Shown piece after piece: positions 6,738-13,190 of a stretch of 13,356 bases of DNA (positions within the stretch are counted from its first letter, which is position 1; every line of letters begins with the position of its first letter). The translations under genes were made by a program, and so were the position numbers. Source of the DNA: CAYWNA01 sp964459305 (GTDB lineage: Bacteria > Planctomycetota > Planctomycetia > Pirellulales > Pirellulaceae); the NCBI GenBank assembly GCA_964459305.1, contig CAYWNA010000324.1, positions 1 to 13,356 of the forward strand, given 5' to 3'. Below the pieces are notes generated by a model. That model was not told the origin of the DNA and did no database searches. It saw nothing but the letters and a program-made list of their open reading frames with translations.

Positions 6738-7010
6738 TCAGGGCCGCGTCTTCCTGCGTGGCGTCACAATGTCCATCACCAGATCCACGATCCACCATTC
6801 GAGAAAAGCCAACGCGACCGGACCGACGAACATGATGATCTGGGCGATCCGGGGAGAGCGGTATTCCGGGTCGGCCAGCGGCGGGTGGAACCATACGATC
6901 AGTGCGCTATTCAGGACAAGCAAAAAACACGTGAAGATGCACGTCAAAACCAGAAAACCGCACCCATCCCGACGCGATTCGTTTCTACGCCGTCTCGCAA
7001 ACCTGAACAC
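6738..7010 (-). CDS. Small two-helix membrane protein, 90 residues
   Basis: A 90-residue protein with a basic N-terminus (FRFARRRRNESRR) and two hydrophobic segments: about 17-41 (GFLVLTCIFTCFLLVLNSAL region) and about 56-82 (IAQIIMFVGPVALAFLEWWI region). A short loop contains HPPLADPEYRSPR. The basic ends, KR-rich on both sides, suggest both termini are cytoplasmic (positive-inside rule), making a hairpin. The GTG start at 7010 has AGAGG 5 bases upstream (7016-7020). It lies 42 bases downstream of the GntP-family permease on the same strand, so the two are probably one transcript. I do not recognise the family; it could be an accessory to the permease or unrelated. Confidence 0.65.
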   Translation of the reverse strand: MFRFARRRRNESRRDGCGFLVLTCIFTCFLLVLNSALIVWFHPPLADPEYRSPRIAQIIMFVGPVALAFLEWWIVDLVMDIVTPRRKTRP

Positions 7011-7052
7011 CTAAGCCTCTTTACATCTGCCGCGGATGCCGGATGACGCCAG

Positions 7053-8642
7053 CTAGGGGCTGGGCCAGAGCGTCGCGCTAGGCCACAGCATCGCAAGGGC
7101 GACCGTCACGGCGAAACTGACGACAGCCAGCACGATCAGCATGATCGTCCACGACCGCAGCGATTCCGTCTCCGTCAGCCCGCTCATTTTTGTGAAGATC
7201 CAAAAACCACTATCGTTCATCCACGAGCCCACTAGCGATCCGCCGCCGATGGCGGTGGCCAGATAGACCGGATGGAAACCCAATGTCTCTGGAGACGCGA
7301 TTCCGTGCAGCATGGCCGAGCCGGTGATCATGGCCACGGTGCTGGAGCCCTGTGCGATTTTCAGTACCGCCGATATGGAGAACGCCAGCACGAGCATCAG
7401 GATCCCGGCACCACCGGCACCGGCAAACAGAGTGCTGATTGCCTCGCCGACCTGGGCTGCCTTCAGCATCGCGCCAAACGCGCCACCGCCGGCAGTGATG
7501 AGAATAATCACGCCGCCGCTCATCAACGCTGTCTCCACGGCGCTAGACATTTCACTTCGCGACAAATTCCGCTGCTTGACCAGCGTCCAAATGGCAATGA
7601 CGGTGGAAACCAAAAGCGCAAAATTCGCGTTGCCAACGACGTTCGTTATACTCGCAGTGTTCGCCAACCACTGAGCCGGCTCGGCGGACGTCTCGACGAG
7701 CGCATTCACGATCGTGTTCGATGAAATCAACAGCACCGGAAGCACGACCGGCAGCAGGCTCAGCCAGAGCGGCGGCAGTTCCGAATCTTTCAGCGGAGGC
7801 GGCTCGGGCTGATCGCCGATCGACCGCATGGGAATCGGCATCCAACGGTCGATCAGACTCGAAAAAACCAACCCGGCAATCGCCGAGGGCAACGCCACGA
7901 GTGCTCCGACCAGCATCATTTGCCCGACATCGAGTTCTAACTGGTGGGCCATCACTAAAGGCCCGGGGGTCGGTGGCACCAGCGTGTGCGTAATCGCGCC
8001 GCCGCACGCGATCGCCAGGACATACAACAAGTATCTCTTCTGCGTACGGCGGTACAGCGACCTTGCCAACGGCACCAGGAGATAGAAGACGGTGTCGAAG
8101 AACACGGGGACAGCTAGGACGAAGCCGCTTCCCATCAGCGCGACCGGTGACCGTTTCTCGCCGAAGAGCCTGACAAACGCTCGCACGATGCGGTCGGCGG
8201 CCCCGCTATCGAGCATGCACTTGCCAATCACGGCCGCCATCCCAATCACGATTCCGATGCCGCCGGCTGCCGATCCAAAGGAAACCGCGACGCGCGCGAT
8301 TGAATCCGCCCACCGTCCTTCTCCGAGCAACCCGACAGCCAACACACTGACGACCATGGCGGCGGTGATCAGAGCAATGAAGGCGTTGATCTTCAAGGCG
8401 ATGATCAGCCCCAACACAACGGCGATGCCCACGCCAAGAATGATCAACGGTTCCGCGACTTTCTGTTTCTCCTCAGATTCCCCACCACCAGTCTCGCCCG
8501 TCGCCTTGTCGACGACAGATGTCTGTTCCCCGACTGGCGCGGTCGACGTTTTCTCATCATCCGCCGCATCGAGTTTGGGATAGATGAGCCCGAACGCTAA
8601 AAGGGCAATCAATCCAACAAGTGTAAACCGGCTTCGATTCAT
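7053..8642 (-). CDS. GntP-family permease with secreted N-terminal extension
   Basis: A 529-residue inner-membrane transporter of the gluconate:H+ symporter (GntP) family. The GntP domain runs from about residue 65 to the end, with many hydrophobic helices and family marks: VPVFFDTVFYLLVPLARSL, THTLVPPTPGP, GSSTVAMITGSAML and GGGSLVGSWMNDSGFWI. Family members import gluconate, glycerate or related sugar acids; the substrate here is unknown. Before the domain are a signal-peptide-like hydrophobic segment (residues 6-21, possible cleavage after LDA) and about 40 charged, glycine/glutamate-rich residues, which ordinary GntP proteins lack. The ATG at 8642 is chosen because AGGAGAAGGA lies just upstream; the 14 residues encoded further upstream are arginine-rich and unlikely. 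The two-helix protein gene follows 42 bases later. A sugar-acid role fits a polysaccharide-degrading planctomycete, but that is inference. Confidence 0.93.
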   Translation of the reverse strand: MNRSRFTLVGLIALLAFGLIYPKLDAADDEKTSTAPVGEQTSVVDKATGETGGGESEEKQKVAEPLIILGVGIAVVLGLIIALKINAFIALITAAMVVSVLAVGLLGEGRWADSIARVAVSFGSAAGGIGIVIGMAAVIGKCMLDSGAADRIVRAFVRLFGEKRSPVALMGSGFVLAVPVFFDTVFYLLVPLARSLYRRTQKRYLLYVLAIACGGAITHTLVPPTPGPLVMAHQLELDVGQMMLVGALVALPSAIAGLVFSSLIDRWMPIPMRSIGDQPEPPPLKDSELPPLWLSLLPVVLPVLLISSNTIVNALVETSAEPAQWLANTASITNVVGNANFALLVSTVIAIWTLVKQRNLSRSEMSSAVETALMSGGVIILITAGGGAFGAMLKAAQVGEAISTLFAGAGGAGILMLVLAFSISAVLKIAQGSSTVAMITGSAMLHGIASPETLGFHPVYLATAIGGGSLVGSWMNDSGFWIFTKMSGLTETESLRSWTIMLIVLAVVSFAVTVALAMLWPSATLWPSP

Positions 8643-8650
8643 GCTAGAAG

Positions 8651-8660
8651 TCCTTCTCCT
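8651..8660 (-). promoter_or_regulatory. Ribosome binding site fixing the GntP start
   Basis: On the minus strand AGGAGAAGGA ends 8 bases before the ATG at 8642. It decides in favour of this start over an in-frame codon 42 bases upstream at 8684, which would place the ribosome binding site inside the coding region. Confidence 0.75.
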
Positions 8661-8690
8661 GTAGCTTCCACGCAACGACGGCACAGCCCG

Positions 8691-8808
8691 TAAGGCGAGC
8701 GGCGGATTGGAGTCTACCCAGAATCAGCCGGAACGCGCTAGCGTCCGGTTCGCGCAACCGTGGGCTAGCGCCCGGCGGCTCGCAAATCTTCATCTGCCGC
8801 TCGCCTAA
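8691..8808. repeat. Compound REP-like palindromic element
   Basis: An outer inverted repeat, AGGCGAGCGGC at 8693-8703 and its exact complement GCCGCTCGCCT at 8796-8806, encloses two smaller GC-rich blocks that share the core GCTAGCG. The first, about 8728-8747, is itself a hairpin (CCGGA...TCCGG around CGCTAGCG). The second, about 8762-8776, contains GGGCTAGCGCCC. Elements with the words CGCTAGCGTCCGG and GGGCTAGCGCCCGGCGG recur between genes in planctomycete genomes, from my memory. It sits in the 320-base gap upstream of the GntP gene; the remainder of the gap (8812-8962) holds only a 7-bp inverted repeat, GGGCGCA 8882-8888 / TGCGCCC 8905-8911. Confidence 0.75.
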
Positions 8809-8962
8809 GGATAGCGGAACCGAGGGGAAAAGTCGAAGAGTGACATCGCCGAAAAGCTGTGGAGCCCGTCAAACCGAACCGGGGCGCAGTACAATCGTCC
8901 TCTGTGCGCCCGATATTCCGCGCAGAGTCGGCGCAGGGCAGTCCCGCGAATCTACTGCCGTT

Positions 8963-9175
8963 TCAATAGTCGTCGAAATAGTCAGCTTCGTCGAAGGTTC
9001 GGCGATCTTCGGGATGCCACAGCGGCAATCCTCGTCTAACGCGCTGAACCATGACGTCCAGCTTTTCATCCGTTCCGGGCAGCGCCCTGGTGGCTCGGTA
9101 CGTGCCCGAATCCTGTTCTTCCGGTTCGTAATCCCAAACGCCCATCTTGATCGCTTCAAGCACGGAGTGAGGCAC
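8963..9175 (-). CDS. Conserved planctomycete 70-residue protein
   Basis: A short, acidic, soluble protein starting MPHSVLEAIKMGVWDYEPEE, with a central ALPGTDEKLDVMVQRVRRGL followed by PLWHPED and an aspartate/tyrosine-rich tail (FDEADYFDDY). I recognise the pattern VLEAIKxGxWDFEP...ALPGTxEKLxxLAxRVxxGLPLWHPxDR from many planctomycete genomes, where it is annotated only as hypothetical. The GTG start at 9175 has AGGAGA 6 bases upstream (9182-9187). It is transcribed alone, from a likely promoter at 9304-9332, through a structured leader of about 120 bases. There are no cysteines or membrane segments. The function is unknown; its conservation and short soluble form suggest a regulatory or adaptor protein, which is inference. 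Confidence 0.8.
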   Translation of the reverse strand: MPHSVLEAIKMGVWDYEPEEQDSGTYRATRALPGTDEKLDVMVQRVRRGLPLWHPEDRRTFDEADYFDDY

Positions 9176-9238
9176 AACTGTTCTCCTGTTTCCTCAGAAC
9201 GGTCCCTTCGAACATTACCCTCGACACGATCGCGGAGA

Positions 9239-9282
9239 CGCGCGAGAACGCGCGATTGAGACGTGTACAAGAAAGACACGTC
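9239..9282 (-). other. Structured 5' leader with two hairpins
   Basis: Between the promoter and the 70-residue gene the transcript can form two strong hairpins: CGCGCG 9239-9244 / CGCGCG 9249-9254 with a four-base loop, and GACGTGT 9260-9266 / ACACGTC 9276-9282 with a nine-base loop. Beside them the motif CGTTA occurs twice (within 9281-9300, minus strand). No known riboswitch or T-box class is recognisable. It could be a regulatory leader or merely mRNA-stabilising structure. Confidence 0.45.
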
Positions 9283-9303
9283 GCTAACGATAGCTTAACG
9301 CCA

Positions 9304-9332
9304 AGTATCCAACCCGATTGTGCAAAAGTCAA
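9304..9332 (-). promoter_or_regulatory. Sigma-70-like promoter of the 70-residue gene
   Basis: On the minus strand, TTGACT (9327-9332) and GATACT (9304-9309) are 17 bases apart. Transcription would begin at about 9297 and run toward the GTG start at 9175. Both boxes are one to two bases from consensus and the spacing is ideal. Confidence 0.65.
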
Positions 9333-9380
9333 GCAAATGTCAGGATTCCGCAGAAATTTTTTTGAACTGCAACCTGCGAA

Positions 9381-10067
9381 CTAGGAATCGATAAGTGCCG
9401 CCAGATCACGTACCAGTTTGCGGTCGATCGTCCCAGTTCGTGTTCCCCGACAGGCGGCTCCTCTCACCGCGATGTAGTCCGGCTGCAAATGCATCACGCC
9501 GCCGATTGTCCCAGGGCCAAGTGAACCTCCCAGAACCGTGAGCATATTCCGATCGCGAATCGTGTCGACCAGGCGAGACAGTTCATCCGCCTCCAGATGG
9601 TGTGTCAAACAGCCGCCTGTCTTGTCAAATGTGTCCAACAGGACCGCGCCGCAACGCAGACGACACGCGTGTTCGACGACTGAGTCAGGCGGAGGAGCTT
9701 GGGCGGCGCTCCAGTCTGCGTAGATCACCGCAACCGGGGTGACGCCGGCGGGGAATTGGCTCAACAAGCTTCCCCAGATCTGCGGCCAGTCCTCCGACGC
9801 GTGGCAGCCTGCCAATCCGACTTTGGCGTAGTCGAAGCCGGCGAGGCAATCCATTTGGGCCAGCAAAGCGTCGCCATAAAGTTCGCCCAAAGCGACGCTG
9901 GTCGGCACACTTCCCGCGACAGCCGACAGCACCTCGCCCCAGACGCCTGCATCCGCCGCCCCCAAGGGCCCGCGAGACGGCTCTTTGACATCAACCAAAC
10001 GGGCGCCTCCCGCCAACGCATCCCGCGCTTCGTCAACACTGCGTACGCTAACCAACAAGCCACTCAT
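9381..10067 (-). CDS. mfnB: (5-formylfuran-3-yl)methyl phosphate synthase (MfnB, former DUF556)
   Basis: A 228-residue TIM-barrel enzyme that joins two molecules of glyceraldehyde 3-phosphate to make the furan precursor of methanofuran. In bacteria the family accompanies the tetrahydromethanopterin-linked C1 pathway, which many planctomycetes possess. The sequence shows LVSVRSVDEARDALAGGA, then VDVKEPSRGPLGA with the presumed Schiff-base lysine K28. It continues with DYAKVGLAG (K82), LLDTFDKTGG (D145, K149), and GGSLGPG and AVRGAAC near the C-terminus, all family hallmarks. The ATG at 10067 is only 6 bases after the stop of the upstream beta-propeller gene, so the two are probably co-transcribed and translationally coupled; there is no good separate ribosome binding site. 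No other mfn or mch/fhc gene is in the window. The stop is TAG at 9381-9383. Confidence 0.93.
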   Translation of the reverse strand: MSGLLVSVRSVDEARDALAGGARLVDVKEPSRGPLGAADAGVWGEVLSAVAGSVPTSVALGELYGDALLAQMDCLAGFDYAKVGLAGCHASEDWPQIWGSLLSQFPAGVTPVAVIYADWSAAQAPPPDSVVEHACRLRCGAVLLDTFDKTGGCLTHHLEADELSRLVDTIRDRNMLTVLGGSLGPGTIGGVMHLQPDYIAVRGAACRGTRTGTIDRKLVRDLAALIDS

Positions 10068-10073
10068 GGTATC

Positions 10074-11714
10074 TCAATAATCGAACCGCGAGGTGTCGAT
10101 CTCCTTGCCTTCTTTCAGCATCCACTGGTCTTGGGCATCAAGGAAGTGGTAGGCGGCTGTGAGCGAGTAGATTTGGGCGTTTTGGAACTCAACTTCCAGA
10201 CGTATGACTTTGCCTTTCAAATCGCTCACCCTTCCGTCGTTCCAATTCAGCTCCCAATCGAACCGGTCTTCACCGCGCAGCGGCACGCAGTCTTCGAAGG
10301 TGAATCCTTCCACCGGCTGGCTTTCTTCGTCGGTGATCTGATATCGTACTTCCCCATAAGGGGCCGCAGCATTAAGCGTGATATCGGATGACCACACGGC
10401 GAGCGGTTTGGTTTGGAGCCGCGCCCAATCACCTCGTGAGCGGAGGTACATGAAACCATCCTCGCGCAGGCGATGTAACGTGATCGATTGCGCTTGCTTC
10501 CCGGTGTTTTGAACGGCACGTTCCCTTCCATGCGGCGCGCGAGAGGCACCTGAGTAAATGCGTATCTCATGATCGCACTGAACCAGACTGTACGGACGAA
10601 GTTGGGTGCATCCGTGCTCCGGATAGGGGTTCAGGCGCATAAATGTCTCGCGCGGGCCGCGGACGAACCGAACTCCGTCGTAGCTGTAGACCAATTGGGC
10701 ATCCATCGTGCCGTAGAACTGATTGAAGCTGCCGACCGGCCTGCTGGACGCGTTATGGAAAATCCAGAGCAATCCGACGAACACATGGCCGTAGGAAAAG
10801 ACCGGCATGGTGTAGAAGCCGACAGGCGATTGATCTAGCGGATCCATCTGAAACAGCAATTCAGGTTCGGACCAGTTCTGGAAATCCATCGTGTTTTGCA
10901 TGCAGACACGCCGGTCGCCCCAGCCGGGTCGGACGATCATCGAATGGCGACCGTAGCGAGGGTTGTAGAAACCGAAATAGGGCGGCTCGGGGTGCCAGTC
11001 GGGCCGCGACCAGCAGTAGTCCCACTTCGTTTGCCAGTTGAGACCGTCGCGCGAGACCAGCATCAGCTCCTGGTGGAAATAGCGCTTGTCGCCTTCCGTC
11101 TTCGCAATCTGATGCCACACATGCCGGCTGTCAGCCAGTGCCCGTTCGTAGACCGATTTCCGGCCCTGCTGCGCATAGAGCTTGAATGGGAAGCCGTCGT
11201 CGGCTACCGGGTCCACGTAAAGTCCGCCGGCGGCAGCGTCCGGCAGCGTGAAGACGTGATGATCGGCTTTCTTGCCTCCGGCCGCGTCACCGTCAATCCT
11301 GATTTCGGGATGCGGATCGGGCTTCCAATGGATGCCGTCGTCGCTGATCGCGGTCATCAATCGAACGGGGCTCCAAGCGATGTTGTAAAGCATTCGCCAA
11401 ATGCCAGCCCCCTTGTCGAAATACACGTTCGGCTTGCCGGCTCCTTTGCCGGGAATGGTATCGTCGACATAGGTCGCCTCAGGAACGAACTCCGGCGTGC
11501 CCTGAACGAGTTCCGCGTTGTCCCAGTAGTCCAGCTTCCATAGATCAAAGAACAGCAACTTTTTGCTTGGTGGTACGGTCACCGGCGAATGGTTCACCGG
11601 TTGGCGACCAGCGGTGGCGTCTGCCTCGGCTCCACGGATGCGGGGCACTTTTGCATTGGTCAAGGAGGCAACGGTAGCCAATCCCAGCGCCGAGCAAAAT
11701 TCGCGTCGCTTCAT
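10074..11714 (-). CDS. Tat-exported beta-propeller protein, glycoside-hydrolase-like
   Basis: A 546-residue protein with a twin-arginine signal (MKRREFCSALGLATVASL), so it is probably folded in the cytoplasm and exported to the periplasm or beyond. The mature part has repeated blade-like motifs: SDDGIHW (124-130), SRDGLNW (221-227), TMDFQNWSEPELLF (275-288) and SYDGVRFVRGP (344-354). This spacing and the xDGxxW repeats resemble five-bladed propellers of the GH32/GH43/GH130-like clans. A C-terminal beta-rich domain of about 150 residues follows (EVRYQITDEESQP, RLEVEFQNAQIYSL). I cannot assign catalytic acids, so enzyme activity is inferred. The ATG at 11714 has GGGAG 7 bases upstream (11722-11726). 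It runs 6 bases from mfnB, an odd partner for an exported carbohydrate-active protein. It diverges from the URO-D-type gene, with an inverted repeat between them. Confidence 0.8.
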   Translation of the reverse strand: MKRREFCSALGLATVASLTNAKVPRIRGAEADATAGRQPVNHSPVTVPPSKKLLFFDLWKLDYWDNAELVQGTPEFVPEATYVDDTIPGKGAGKPNVYFDKGAGIWRMLYNIAWSPVRLMTAISDDGIHWKPDPHPEIRIDGDAAGGKKADHHVFTLPDAAAGGLYVDPVADDGFPFKLYAQQGRKSVYERALADSRHVWHQIAKTEGDKRYFHQELMLVSRDGLNWQTKWDYCWSRPDWHPEPPYFGFYNPRYGRHSMIVRPGWGDRRVCMQNTMDFQNWSEPELLFQMDPLDQSPVGFYTMPVFSYGHVFVGLLWIFHNASSRPVGSFNQFYGTMDAQLVYSYDGVRFVRGPRETFMRLNPYPEHGCTQLRPYSLVQCDHEIRIYSGASRAPHGRERAVQNTGKQAQSITLHRLREDGFMYLRSRGDWARLQTKPLAVWSSDITLNAAAPYGEVRYQITDEESQPVEGFTFEDCVPLRGEDRFDWELNWNDGRVSDLKGKVIRLEVEFQNAQIYSLTAAYHFLDAQDQWMLKEGKEIDTSRFDY

Positions 11715-11826
11715 GACTTCTCTCCCACAGTTGTCCAGGGATAAGGATATGGTAGTATCAAGCGAGTGTGAAGTCTAAGGCGGTGATACAATCATACTGC
11801 TACCGGTGCGGGACGGTGCATTTCCC

Positions 11827-11915
11827 CGTTTAACCCGAAGCCGGAGGCGATGGCGTGCAGCGGGATGGATTGTCGACACGTACCGCCGCCATCGCCTCCG
11901 GCTTCGGGTTAAACG
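11827..11915. repeat. Perfect 29-bp inverted repeat in the divergent gap
   Basis: The arm at 11827-11855 (starting CGTTTAACCCGAAGCCGGAG) is the exact reverse complement of 11887-11915, with a 31-base loop between. The arm contains AACCCGAAGC, a word I recall from planctomycete intergenic repeats. No T-tract typical of a terminator follows the right arm beyond a short T5 at 11921-11925. It lies between divergent genes, where a terminator makes little sense. It reads as a pair of inverted REP-type repeats, possibly a transposase-mobilised element. An apparent in-frame extension of the URO-D gene through the right arm is an artefact of this repeat. Confidence 0.9.
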
Positions 11916-11950
11916 AGCATTTTTGCCTGAAGATCAAGTCGAGTGATCCC

Positions 11951-13039
11951 ATGATCGAATTACGCTACAAACCGAATGCGGTGGATGTGACGTCCCGGCT
12001 GCGTGGACTTTACGAACGGCAGGCGTCGGACCAGATTCTTGCGACATTCAAAGTGCCCAGCCCGGCACTGGACGAGTTCGCTCGACAGTACCCAGAGGGA
12101 AGCTGCGACTCGCCGGACGTGGCTGAGCGGATTGCGTTTTGGGATCGGCTGTTGGCTGAACGGACGCGATTGGAGGACGATTCGATCCCTAGCGCTTACC
12201 TGAGCGAATTGGACCAGGGATTGTACGGTGGGTTGCTGGGGGGCGATGTTCAGTTCATGGCCCATCCGGAGAATGGCTGGATTTCCTCGATGGTGGCTCC
12301 ATTGCTGAACGACTGGTCCGAATTCGAAGCGTTGCGTTTCAGCGAGTCGGCCCCTTGGTTTCTGCGTTACCTCGACCAACTGGACACATTCGTCCAAGGT
12401 GCTGAGGGCAAGTTCGGCGTCAGTCACTTTATCCTTATCGATGCTCTGAACTTCGTCTTCGAGTTGGTCGGCGCTACGAACACCTACCTCGCCCTCACTG
12501 AATGTCCCGACGTGATCCACCGGGCGATCGATTTTGCTTTCGATCTGAACGTGCGAATCCAGGAGACCTTCTTCGATAAGGTGGGACTGTTGGCCGGCGG
12601 CACGGCCAGTAACATGGGCCAGTGGATCCCCGGACGGATCGTTTCGGAAAGCGTCGATCCCTTTCACATGACGTCGGTCGAGTATTTCGAGCAGTGGGGC
12701 CGGGAGCCGGTCGAACGAATCCTGGGCCATTTCGACGGGGGCGTGTCACATATTCACGGCAACGGCCGGCATCTGATGGAGGCCGTCAGCACGATTCGCG
12801 GCCTCAAGGCGATCTACTTGGGCGACGACCGAGGATTTCCCAACGCCTTCGACGTACTGCATGAACTTCGAGCCCGCACCGGCGACGTCCCTTTGGTCGT
12901 ATCCGTTGAATTCGGCGAATTCACTCAGAAGCTCGATCTGCACGAACTCCCCGGCGCCGTCTTGTACCACGTAACCGGCGCCGATAGCATCGACACCGTT
13001 AACCATCTGATGGAACGCGTTCGAGAGTATCGCACTTGA
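11951..13039 (+). CDS. Uroporphyrinogen-decarboxylase-superfamily protein (MtaA/CmuA-like), 362 residues
   Basis: A TIM-barrel protein of the URO-D superfamily. True HemE decarboxylates uroporphyrinogen III; the MtaA/CmuA/MtbA branch instead moves methyl groups between corrinoid proteins and thiols at a zinc site with an HxC motif. Here the equivalent segment is GGVSHIHGNGRH (264-274) with His267, His269 and His274, so the cysteine of HxC is replaced. No cysteine occurs in the C-terminal third, where the third zinc ligand would be. ALTECPDVIHRAIDFAFDLN and KAIYLGDDRGFPNAFDVLHEL fit a planctomycete subfamily of unknown substrate. The ATG at 11951 is chosen because upstream in-frame codons run through the inverted repeat; the ribosome binding site is weak. 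A corrinoid link is suggested only by family. It may be a methyltransferase or a lyase-like enzyme acting on a small molecule. Confidence 0.85.
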   Translation: MIELRYKPNAVDVTSRLRGLYERQASDQILATFKVPSPALDEFARQYPEGSCDSPDVAERIAFWDRLLAERTRLEDDSIPSAYLSELDQGLYGGLLGGDVQFMAHPENGWISSMVAPLLNDWSEFEALRFSESAPWFLRYLDQLDTFVQGAEGKFGVSHFILIDALNFVFELVGATNTYLALTECPDVIHRAIDFAFDLNVRIQETFFDKVGLLAGGTASNMGQWIPGRIVSESVDPFHMTSVEYFEQWGREPVERILGHFDGGVSHIHGNGRHLMEAVSTIRGLKAIYLGDDRGFPNAFDVLHELRARTGDVPLVVSVEFGEFTQKLDLHELPGAVLYHVTGADSIDTVNHLMERVREYRT

Positions 13040-13040
13040 G

Positions 13041-13169
13041 AATTGCCTGAGGGTATCCAGGAATTCGATATGCTGGGATCCACGGTTATCGGGAGCCGAG
13101 CCGCGTGTTGGTGCCAGAAATCAGGCTCAGCAGGAGCTTCGCCCTCCTAATTCCCGGACACCCTCAATT
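13041..13169. repeat. Intergenic palindromic element between the URO-D-type gene and the sulfatase
   Basis: The 18-base stretch 13048-13065 (TGAGGGTATCCAGGAATT) and 13149-13166 (AATTCCCGGACACCCTCA) pair as an inverted repeat with two mismatches, and AATTG outside each arm extends it with a small bulge. Inside are a short hairpin (AGGAG 13132-13136 / CTCCT 13144-13148) and the words GGGAGCCGAGCC and GGCTCAGCAGGAGCTTCGCC, which resemble planctomycete intergenic repeats as I remember them. It is not a classical terminator because no T-run follows. It begins directly after the URO-D-type stop and ends 21 bases before the sulfatase start. Confidence 0.65.
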
Positions 13170-13190
13170 ACGTCTGAAGGAGATACATCG

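Noticed and set aside
8887..8911. TACAAT at 8890-8895 as a plus-strand promoter
   Set aside because: There is no -35 box at a usable distance and no plus-strand gene downstream; it lies in the loop of a 7-bp inverted repeat.
9699..10391. 230-codon plus-strand frame opposite mfnB and the beta-propeller gene
   Set aside because: It spans the junction of two well-supported minus-strand genes and has no recognisable domain.
11764..11792. TACAAT at 11787-11792 as promoter of the URO-D-type gene
   Set aside because: The only -35-like sequence (GTGTGA) is a poor match at 15 bases, and the 29-bp repeat lies between it and the gene; too weak to list as a feature.
11855..11950. Upstream in-frame extension of the URO-D-type gene
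   Set aside because: The extra codons run through the right arm of the 29-bp inverted repeat; the family start matches the ATG at 11951.
11960..12730. 256-codon minus-strand frame opposite the URO-D-type gene
   Set aside because: Shadow of a conserved gene; no domain or ribosome binding site.
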